Assembly: GCA_026419705.1 (NCBI GenBank)
Contig: JANZYY010000356.1
Span: 1-5,390, forward strand
From: Fischerella sp.
GTDB lineage: Bacteria; Cyanobacteriota; Cyanobacteriia; Cyanobacteriales; Nostocaceae
DNA: 5,390 nt
Reading direction: 5' to 3'
How positions within the stretch are numbered: the stretch's first letter is position 1; the number at the start of each line of letters is the position of its first letter. A model generated the notes under the pieces. It was not told the origin of the DNA, made no database searches, and saw nothing but the letters and a program-made list of their open reading frames with translations. The position numbers and the translations under genes are program-made. Shown piece after piece: positions 1 to 4,742 of this stretch.

Positions 1-47
1 TCCCTACTCCCCCCATCTGGCCATTTCCCACTCTCCCACTCCCTATT
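1..47. repeat. C-rich short tandem repeat (CCCACTC type)
   Basis: The stretch is almost entirely pyrimidine on the plus strand and contains imperfect 7-8-base units (CCCACTCT, CCCACTCC). Heptamer tandem repeats of this kind (STRR) are known between genes in heterocystous cyanobacteria. It begins 11 bases past the stop of the SnoaL-like gene and runs off the window, so its full length is unknown. I see no stem-loop terminator in the visible part. Confidence 0.55.
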
Positions 48-57
48 TCAATACACT

Positions 58-456
58 TTAATTCGACTTGCCATCGCTGCCAAAATACTCTCGATAGCCA
101 CAAATTTTATCTTCACGCACATCAAAGGAAACTGCTACCCGATTTTTGTAAGGTTCTCCAAATAATTTTCCCTCATCTCTAAATTCAAATACAACCGTCG
201 TTTCATTACTAGTAACTCGGTCTAAAGAAGTTAGCTTCAGTCCCGGAGTAAAAGCTTGGGTAACGTACCGAAAAAACTCTTGCGCTCGTTTTTTACCCAC
301 GTTCAATCCGTGGAACTTTCCCATTGGAAACCAAAAAGTAAAGTCTTCTGTGAGCATATCTAAAAACAGGTTCCATTCGCCTGTTTCCAGACCATGTATA
401 AAATATTCAAATGCTTGATAGGCAACTTTTAAAGTACTTTCCAAATTTTGTGTCAT
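58..456 (-). CDS. SnoaL-like / nuclear transport factor 2 (NTF2) fold family protein
   Basis: This encodes a small soluble protein of about 132 residues with no signal peptide or membrane segment. The pattern fits the SnoaL-like NTF2 family, an alpha+beta barrel that in known members is a ligand pocket or small enzyme. There is an N-terminal helix (AFEYFIHGLETGEW, about residues 15-28), then the characteristic LTEDFTFWFPMGKFHG segment (35-50), a helix (53-69), and three strands with conserved VFEFRDEG (89-96), NRVAVSFDVRE (105-115) and YREYFGSD (121-128). Three in-frame starts are possible: TTG at 474, ATG at 468 and ATG at 456. I prefer 456 because the protein then starts MTQNLEST and GGATGAG lies just upstream; 468 is a fair alternative. 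The substrate cannot be told from sequence. It lies 12-25 bases downstream of a decayed ABM-type monooxygenase gene on the same strand, so it was probably its operon partner. Such families co-occur in small-molecule metabolism, but a biosynthetic role here is only inference. Confidence 0.85.
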   Translation of the reverse strand: MTQNLESTLKVAYQAFEYFIHGLETGEWNLFLDMLTEDFTFWFPMGKFHGLNVGKKRAQEFFRYVTQAFTPGLKLTSLDRVTSNETTVVFEFRDEGKLFGEPYKNRVAVSFDVREDKICGYREYFGSDGKSN

Positions 457-480
457 CGTCTCATCCATCCCCAACTAGAT

Positions 481-779
481 TTACACTGAAGCGCAATTGC
501 CAATCTCATTTGCGATCTTCAAGCAAAACCTCAACGTGTCTCTGGGAAGATACCGTGTTTTTTCAATATCATTGCCTGCAAATTCCCAGATCGCATCCCG
601 AAATCCCAGTAGGAAATTGTGGTAAACTCAGTAATATTATCATCGGTACGGCGAAAAACTTGTGCTCCTAGGTTTGCGAGGATAGACACTATTTTCTTGA
701 TTACAGTTTCCTTCAGATAATCATAGTATTCGTCTGCTTTAGAAATTAGCGCTTAACCATGCCAGATACGGGCGATCGC
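481..779 (-). pseudogene. Decayed antibiotic biosynthesis monooxygenase (ABM) domain gene
   Basis: Conceptual translation of the minus strand gives a recognisable small ABM-family protein of about 100 residues, spread over two frames. It begins IARIWHG (776-756), meets a stop TAA (755-753), then continues in the same frame as ISKADEYYDYLKET and QVFRRTDDNITEF to ISYWD near 607. Between TGGGAT and GATGCG there are five bases where six are expected. In the shifted frame the text resumes as DAIWEFAGNDIEKTRYLPRD and ends at TAA 483-481. Family members as I recall them read MIARIW.G...KADEY.DYL, then R..GD.AEF..IS.WDS..AI..FAG.DIE..RYYPED, so order and spacing match. The expected start codon has become GCG (779-777). 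Three lesions (start lost, nonsense, -1 frameshift) make a functional product very unlikely. Intact relatives are ferredoxin-like-fold dimers, some acting as cofactor-free monooxygenases and many of unknown role. It abuts the intact SnoaL-like gene downstream. Confidence 0.8.
772..779. repeat. HIP1 octamer GCGATCGC
   Basis: This highly iterated palindrome of cyanobacterial genomes lies on the former start codon of the ABM remnant: on the minus strand GCG ATC GC replaces the expected ATG ATC GC. Confidence 0.9.
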
Positions 780-917
780 TGTTTTGGTTGGGGAAGGAGT
801 ATTATTTGGTAGGGCAATAACTAGCGAATGGTTAACTTGTGCAAAACAAGTGGGCGGTAAACCACATAGCAATACCACCAACCTGAAAAAGATACCAAGG
901 TATTTTTCCGGTTTGAT
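780..917 (-). pseudogene. Possible remnant of a secreted-protein gene (signal peptide region)
   Basis: On the minus strand an AAAGGAGGTTA Shine-Dalgarno sequence (GGAGG at 928-924) sits six bases ahead of an ATC codon (917-915). From there the frame reads KPEKYLGIFFRLVVLLCGL, then PPTCFA and QVNHSLVIALPNN. This has the basic, hydrophobic and small-residue regions of a Sec signal peptide, with a likely cleavage after CFA. It then runs without a stop into the ABM remnant and ends at TAA 755-753. The simplest reading is a secreted or lipid-facing protein gene whose ATG became ATC and whose body was deleted. An ORF also starts further up at 968 in this frame, but it lacks a good ribosome site. 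The mature protein cannot be identified from about 20 residues. Chance open reading in AT-rich DNA is the alternative, though the coincidence of a perfect ribosome site and a signal-like segment argues against it. Confidence 0.4.
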
Positions 918-923
918 ACTTAA

Positions 924-928
924 CCTCC
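924..928 (-). promoter_or_regulatory. Strong orphan Shine-Dalgarno sequence
   Basis: GGAGG within AAAGGAGGTTA is the best ribosome-binding match in the window, and yet no ATG, GTG or TTG follows at 5-9 bases. ATC lies six bases downstream, at the start of the signal-peptide-like reading frame. It is probably a relic of a lost start. Confidence 0.45.
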
Positions 929-970
929 TTTGGATCACTTTGCAAAATTGCCTTACCAAAGCGAGCAAGT

Positions 971-978
971 GCGATCGC
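971..978. repeat. HIP1 octamer GCGATCGC
   Basis: An exact copy in the non-coding region upstream of the secreted-protein remnant. Confidence 0.9.
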
Positions 979-1020
979 GACCAGAAAAATTCAGTTATTA
1001 GTTAAAACCATTCCAAACTA

Positions 1021-1055
1021 TTGGACACGGTTGATACATCAACAACTATGTCCAA
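1021..1055. promoter_or_regulatory. Nested inverted repeat, candidate operator or leader hairpin
   Basis: Outer arms TTGGACA (1021-1027) and TGTCCAA (1049-1055) enclose inner arms GTTGAT (1030-1035) and ATCAAC (1038-1043). The inner pair is a near-perfect 14-bp palindrome with a two-base centre. In DNA this could bind one or two dimeric regulators; in RNA it would fold as a stem with a tetraloop and an internal bulge. It lies 62-96 bases ahead of the channel gene, and on the minus strand upstream of the decayed genes, so it could serve either direction. No T-run follows on either strand, so a terminator is unlikely. Confidence 0.45.
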
Positions 1056-1060
1056 GAAAT

Positions 1061-1066
1061 TATAAT
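1061..1066 (+). promoter_or_regulatory. Candidate -10 element (TATAAT) for the channel gene
   Basis: TATAAT lies 50 bases ahead of the channel start codon in very AT-rich DNA. No good -35 hexamer sits 16-18 bases upstream; TTGATA at 1031-1036 is 24 bases away. If it is a promoter it depends on other factors, or is a type II promoter. The inverted repeat just upstream would be well placed to control it. Confidence 0.3.
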
Positions 1067-1074
1067 TATAAGTA

Positions 1075-1096
1075 TACAAATAATCTACAAATAATC
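1075..1096. repeat. 11-bp perfect tandem duplication
   Basis: TACAAATAATC occurs twice back to back (1075-1085 and 1086-1096) in the leader region of the channel gene. The period is about one helical turn. It may be a replication-slippage product or a paired binding site; nothing else in the window repeats it. Confidence 0.6.
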
Positions 1097-1116
1097 TTTC
1101 AGATTGGCGGTATAAT

Positions 1117-3192
1117 ATGCTGCCATCATCAGCAAACACCCATGAGTCTGTTAACAGTTCCCAGACAAAACTGGATCGGTTTTTAGTTTGTGGACTGGGA
1201 AGTTTGGGTCAGCATTGTGTTGCGATCCTCAAGGAGTACGGAGTTGCTGTTAGTGCCATAGATCAAGTGCAGCCCAAAAACTGGGAGGTACCGAACCTAG
1301 AGAATTTACTAGATGATTTATGGATCGGAGATTGCCGCCAAACAAACATTTTAGAACAAGCACATATTCGCCACTGTCGGACTGTAATTTTAGTTACTAG
1401 TGATGAGCGAGTAAATATAGAGGCTGCCTTTGCAGCAAGGCTTTTAAATCCTCAAGTTCGCCTTGTGGTACGTTCTGATAAACAAAATCTTAATAAACTT
1501 TTAAGTCAAAATCTTGGCAATTTTATTGCCTTTGAACCTAACCAACTCACTGCTTCTGCCTTCGCCCTTGCAGCTCTTGGCAATGAAAATCTTGGGTATT
1601 TTAACCTTGAGGGACGGCGGCTACGGGTAGTTAAGTACCAAATTAAACCAAGTGATTTATGGTGTAATCGATGGCAGGTACATCAACTGAACACTTCTTA
1701 TCGCCGGGTATTAAATCACGCTCCTAATGCATCTGAACTACCCAATCAGTTTTATCAGTGGGAACAAGAAGCAACGCTGCGAGCAGGAGATATAATTGTT
1801 TACATCGAACTTGCAGACATGCTTGAGCATTCCCAACGTTCTGAAAGCAAATCTAGGCGAAACTTGTGGCAATTTTGGCGAGAAGTTATCCTCAGCATAT
1901 CATGGCATAAACTGAAGCAGAAATTAGCACAATTTTGGCGTTCGGGTTATCAATATCAAGCTCTGCAAGTAGCAACTATTTGTAGTATTACAGTAATTGT
2001 TCTGTGGTGGTGCGGAGCAATTTTGTATAGGTGGTATTATCCTGGCATTGGCATGTCAGAAGCTTTCTATGCAATAGCAGTCTTACTGTTGGGTGGATAT
2101 GGAGATGTATATGGTGGTGTTAAATTTGAAGAACAAATCCCTGGATGGCTGCGATTGTTCAGTTTGTTACTAACTCTAGCAGGGACAGCATTTGTCGGCG
2201 TTTTATATGCACTACTAACAGAGAAACTCCTAAGTTCAAGATTTGAGTTTTTCTTTACTAGCACGCGTCCACGCTTGCCCGAAAAAGAATATATTTTGAT
2301 AGTTGGTTTAAATAAAGTAGGTCAGCAAATAGCTAGTTTATTGCAAGAACTCCAGCAGCCCCTAGTCGGAATTAACAGTACAGCAGTTGACCCTAGCATA
2401 TTACCCCAAATGCCATTGATTGTAGCCAACTTTGCTAATGCCCTGACCAATGTGAATCTTACCAATGCCAAAAGTGTCGTCGTAGTTACGGATGATGAAA
2501 TGGAGAATCTAGAAATCGCCTTGATGGCTCGTTCTCAAAATCCTAACAGTGGTTTGATCATCCGTACTTACAATCGCCGTTTTAGTGATAAAGTAGCCCA
2601 ATTGTTTCCCTACGCACAAGTTTTATGTACGTCTGCTTTATCAGCAGAAGTCTTTGCTGCTGCTGCTTTTGGAGAAAATATTCTTGGTTTGTTTCACCTA
2701 AATAATCAAACGATTCAGGTAGTAGAATACCTGGTTGAGGATGGCGATACACTCAATGGCTTGATGCTAGCTGATATTGCCTATGGTTACGGTGCCGTAC
2801 CGATTCTTTATCAAAAATCAGTACAATCACTTCCCCTATCAACTGCCAAATTCATGCCCAGTGATGACACGCGGCTTGCTGTTGGCGATCGCATGATTGT
2901 TTTAGCAACTACCAGAAGTCTACAAAAAATTGAGCGGGGTGAATTATCACCTCGAAATTGGCAGGTACAAGTTGAAAAAGCTTTAACTTCCGATGCAATT
3001 TTTGACGGTGCAAATGCCATCAGCATTATTTCTGGATGTAGTATCGGTACAGCCAGACAACTAATGAAGAACTTACCTGGCAAGTTACCACTAAATCTAT
3101 ACAAACAACAAGCTCAACGTTTAGTATTGAAGCTTAGTAAATTAAGAGTTATAGCTAGCTTACTACCTGTTAATAACGACAAGAAAATTTAA
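1117..3192 (+). CDS. Two-RCK-domain potassium-channel-like protein (TrkA-N / ion channel / TrkA-N)
   Basis: This 691-residue protein probably forms a nucleotide-regulated cation channel in the cytoplasmic or thylakoid membrane. Residues 21-150 form a first RCK/TrkA-N Rossmann domain (VCGLGSLG at 24-31, acidic D49 after strand 2, GDCRQ at 71-75), and residues 156-232 look like an RCK-C domain. A basic linker (240-280) leads to a first membrane helix (about 283-304), a pore helix and filter-like LGGYGD (325-330), and a second helix (about 345-368). A second Rossmann domain (391-515) follows, whose glycine motif is altered to GLNKVG and whose strand-2 acid is N420. A second RCK-C region (520-600) and an 80-residue tail of unknown function complete it. 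Both RCK parts would be cytoplasmic. The start ATG has GGCGG six bases upstream and no earlier in-frame start before a TAA at 1081. It is transcribed alone, divergent from the decayed genes and convergent with recF. K+ specificity is inferred; GYGD is kept but the usual TV before it is LG. An RCK-linked non-selective or Castor/Pollux-like channel is the main alternative. Confidence 0.85.
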   Translation: MLPSSANTHESVNSSQTKLDRFLVCGLGSLGQHCVAILKEYGVAVSAIDQVQPKNWEVPNLENLLDDLWIGDCRQTNILEQAHIRHCRTVILVTSDERVNIEAAFAARLLNPQVRLVVRSDKQNLNKLLSQNLGNFIAFEPNQLTASAFALAALGNENLGYFNLEGRRLRVVKYQIKPSDLWCNRWQVHQLNTSYRRVLNHAPNASELPNQFYQWEQEATLRAGDIIVYIELADMLEHSQRSESKSRRNLWQFWREVILSISWHKLKQKLAQFWRSGYQYQALQVATICSITVIVLWWCGAILYRWYYPGIGMSEAFYAIAVLLLGGYGDVYGGVKFEEQIPGWLRLFSLLLTLAGTAFVGVLYALLTEKLLSSRFEFFFTSTRPRLPEKEYILIVGLNKVGQQIASLLQELQQPLVGINSTAVDPSILPQMPLIVANFANALTNVNLTNAKSVVVVTDDEMENLEIALMARSQNPNSGLIIRTYNRRFSDKVAQLFPYAQVLCTSALSAEVFAAAAFGENILGLFHLNNQTIQVVEYLVEDGDTLNGLMLADIAYGYGAVPILYQKSVQSLPLSTAKFMPSDDTRLAVGDRMIVLATTRSLQKIERGELSPRNWQVQVEKALTSDAIFDGANAISIISGCSIGTARQLMKNLPGKLPLNLYKQQAQRLVLKLSKLRVIASLLPVNNDKKI
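2885..2892. repeat. HIP1 octamer GCGATCGC
   Basis: An in-frame copy inside the channel gene, encoding part of VGDRM (residues 589-593) near the end of the second RCK-C region. Confidence 0.9.
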
Positions 3193-3402
3193 ACACCTCT
3201 GATATCAATTAAGACGACAAGCAAAAATTATCTCTTGGAAATCAATCACAAATAAAATTGGTAATTAGTCATTTTATCCCCATTACCAAACCTTAATACA
3301 AAATGCCTAAATTCACAACGGAAATTTTGCACTAAGACTCTACAAGCCTCTGGGTTGTAAATCGCTACTTTGTTACACAAAGCTGTACTTATTAATCTTT
3401 CA
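3193..3402. other. Convergent intergenic region between the channel gene and recF
   Basis: This is an AT-rich 210-bp gap between the 3' ends of two convergent genes. Apart from two weak inverted repeats (3258-3289, and 3368-3382 with arms CTTTGT/ACAAAG around TAC) I see no gene, RNA or repeat. The longest ATG-started reading frame I noticed in it is only about ten codons. Confidence 0.7.
3258..3289. terminator. Weak candidate bidirectional terminator hairpin
   Basis: Perfect 8-base arms TTGGTAAT (3258-3265) and ATTACCAA (3282-3289) flank a 16-base loop, 66 bases past the channel stop and about 115 bases past the recF stop. The stem is AT-rich, the loop is long and there is no clean T-run, so it is a poor intrinsic terminator. 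Its position between convergent genes is the main support. Confidence 0.3.
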
Positions 3403-4578
3403 TCAACACCAATTAGCAGTATGATTTTTATCTTCCTCCCGTTTCTCCATTGCTAAATTTTCTGGTGATATTTCTCCAGTTTGAACGTAAAGAACTTGAG
3501 AGGAATTTAACCATTGGGAATCAAAAGAACCTAAGTGAGTAGTAGTAATTAACGTCTGAAAGCGGTCTTGAATAGTATCAAGCAATTGGTTTTGACGATA
3601 CGGATCTAACTCAGCTAAAACATCATCAAGGAGTAGCAGTGGTGGTTCTCCAACGACCTCTTCAATTAATTGCAATTCTGCGAGTTTTAAAGCCAATACC
3701 AGCGTTCGTTGCTGACCTTGAGAACCATATTGACGGGCTGGTGTATTATTAATCATCAACTCTACTTCATCGCGGTGCGGCCCAACCAGGCTAGTACCTT
3801 GATGCAACTCAGCAATAGCTCGTTGCTGAAGTTTTTCTAAAAAAGCTTGTTGCACTTTTTCTGGTTGGTTTTGCTGCAAGGGAACATTGGGCGCGTATTT
3901 AACTTGGAGAATTTCCTTACTGCCACTGATATTAGCGTGCCACACCTTAGCTATGGGAGCAAGGCGCTGTATAGCTCTTTCTCTTCGTCTAATGACACGC
4001 GTACCTGCTGTTGCTAACTGGACATCCCATACAGCTAGTTCAGATTGTAGAGGCGTTGCATGTAGCGTCTCTAGATTACGTTTCAAAAAGGCATTGCGCT
4101 GCCGCAATACTTGATGATATTGCTGCAAAATGTGAGCATAAACAGGCTCAAGTTGAATTAACAGAGTATCTAACCAGTGACGACGACCTTCTGGACCGCC
4201 ACGCACCAGTTCCAAATCCAAGCTAGAAAATTGCACAGCATTGAGAACACCAAGAAAGTCCATCTGACGCCGGAGATTTTCGCCATTGAGGTTAACGGTG
4301 CGGCGACCATTGCGGCGCAGAATTAAGTTGAGGGTATTAATACCAGTTTCTCGCTTGAGGGAGGCACGAATTTGAGCGATTTCTTCTCCCTGTTGAATCA
4401 AATCCCGATCGCGAAAACTCCGGTGCGATCGCAATGTTGCTAGTAACTCTACCGCCTCCAGCAAATTCGATTTGCCCTGAGCATTATTGCCTACCAAAAT
4501 TGTTTTTGGAGCAGTAAATTCAACCTGCTGTTCTTTGTAGTTGCGAAAGTGTCGGAGGTGGAGGGTCTTTAAATACAT
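3403..4578 (-). CDS. recF: DNA replication and repair protein RecF
   Basis: RecF is a cytoplasmic SMC-like ATPase that binds gapped DNA and, with RecO and RecR, loads RecA during recombinational gap repair. From the ATG at 4578 the protein has 391 residues, a little longer than E. coli RecF (357). It opens with the typical MYLKTLHLRHFRNY. The Walker A motif GNNAQGKS is at 30-37, the family stretch RGGPEGRRHWLD at 126-137, and LVGPHRDE at 264-271. The ABC signature SQGQQR is at 286-291, Walker B LLLLDD at 314-319 with the D-loop LAELD (321-325), and the switch His is in TTTHLG (345-350). All ATPase motifs are intact. The frame stays open 21 codons upstream to a TTG at 4641, but that extension (PNSQFPMPNSQFPF) is coded by intergenic repeat DNA and does not resemble RecF, so I reject it. 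No Shine-Dalgarno sequence precedes 4578. The last 15 or so charged residues are probably lineage-specific. It appears monocistronic, with the ATPase gene 164 bases upstream. Confidence 0.95.
   Translation of the reverse strand: MYLKTLHLRHFRNYKEQQVEFTAPKTILVGNNAQGKSNLLEAVELLATLRSHRSFRDRDLIQQGEEIAQIRASLKRETGINTLNLILRRNGRRTVNLNGENLRRQMDFLGVLNAVQFSSLDLELVRGGPEGRRHWLDTLLIQLEPVYAHILQQYHQVLRQRNAFLKRNLETLHATPLQSELAVWDVQLATAGTRVIRRRERAIQRLAPIAKVWHANISGSKEILQVKYAPNVPLQQNQPEKVQQAFLEKLQQRAIAELHQGTSLVGPHRDEVELMINNTPARQYGSQGQQRTLVLALKLAELQLIEEVVGEPPLLLLDDVLAELDPYRQNQLLDTIQDRFQTLITTTHLGSFDSQWLNSSQVLYVQTGEISPENLAMEKREEDKNHTANWC
4425..4432. repeat. HIP1 octamer GCGATCGC
   Basis: An exact copy inside recF. 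A near copy, CCGATCGC, lies about 20 bases away at 4405-4412. Confidence 0.9.
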
Positions 4579-4600
4579 AGGGGAAGAGGGAAGGGAGAAT

Positions 4601-4640
4601 GGGAATTGGGAATTGGGCATCGGGAATTGGGAATTGGGCA
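4601..4640. repeat. GGGAATT heptamer short tandem repeat (STRR)
   Basis: Two tandem copies of a 19-21-base block (4601-4621 and 4622-4640) are each built from GGGAATT heptamers ending in GGGCA. This is the classic intergenic STRR type of heterocystous cyanobacteria. It begins 22 bases upstream of the recF start, and related G-rich sequence (GGGGAAGAGGGAAGGGAG) fills the space between. Any recF promoter near the gene must lie in or beyond it. Confidence 0.8.
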
Positions 4641-4677
4641 AAAATCAAGTCAAAAGTTAAAAGCTAAAAGTAAAAAG
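4641..4677. repeat. A-rich AAAAGTT-type short repeat
   Basis: Degenerate units of about seven bases (CAAAAGTTA, AAAGCTA, AAAGTA, AAAAG) adjoin the GGGAATT block. Read on the minus strand they make a T-rich tract downstream of the ATPase stop and of the stem-loop at 4668-4706. Confidence 0.5.
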
Positions 4678-4706
4678 AAAGAATTTTGTCTTTTACCTTT
4701 TTACTT
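4668..4706 (-). terminator. Candidate terminator stem-loop after the P-type ATPase gene
   Basis: Perfect 10-base arms AAGTAAAAAG (4668-4677) and CTTTTTACTT (4697-4706) surround a 19-base loop. On the minus strand the hairpin starts 37 bases after the ATPase stop and is followed by T-rich sequence (TTTAGCTTTTAACTTTTG). The stem has few G:C pairs and may simply reflect inverted repeat units, so terminator function is tentative. Confidence 0.4.
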
Positions 4707-4710
4707 ACTA

Positions 4711-4737
4711 CTCCAGTCCCCATGCCCATTGCCCCAT
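4711..4737. repeat. CCCCATG-type short repeat
   Basis: CCCCATG, CCCATTG and CCCCATG occur in tandem just past the ATPase stop. This is a third low-complexity unit in the same gap and a common cyanobacterial STRR flavour. Confidence 0.55.
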
Positions 4738-4742
4738 GTTGC

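Noticed and set aside
1..47. CRISPR-like repeat array at the window start
   Set aside because: The units are 7-8 bases with no spacers, typical of STRR and not of CRISPR.
457..474. TTG at 474 as start of the SnoaL-like gene
   Set aside because: Two ATG codons follow (468, 456), and the SD-like GGATGAG favours 456. The extra residues GMDETM look non-conserved.
411..671. Plus-strand reading frame of 86 codons
   Set aside because: It lies opposite the ABM remnant and the SnoaL-like start, has no ribosome site and no recognisable protein character.
784..1005. Plus-strand 73-codon frame starting with TTG
   Set aside because: It is antisense to the signal-peptide-like frame, which has the strong ribosome site; this frame has none and starts at a poor codon.
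2811..3104. Minus-strand 97-codon frame within the channel gene (also 2067-2264)
   Set aside because: They overlap conserved RCK or pore coding sequence on the other strand, with no independent coding evidence.
3368..3382. Small hairpin CTTTGT-TAC-ACAAAG as recF terminator
   Set aside because: It lies just past the recF stop, but the stem is only six AT-rich pairs with no T-run after it.
4011..4226. Plus-strand frames inside recF (also 3887-4114)
   Set aside because: They are antisense shadows of a clearly coding, conserved gene.
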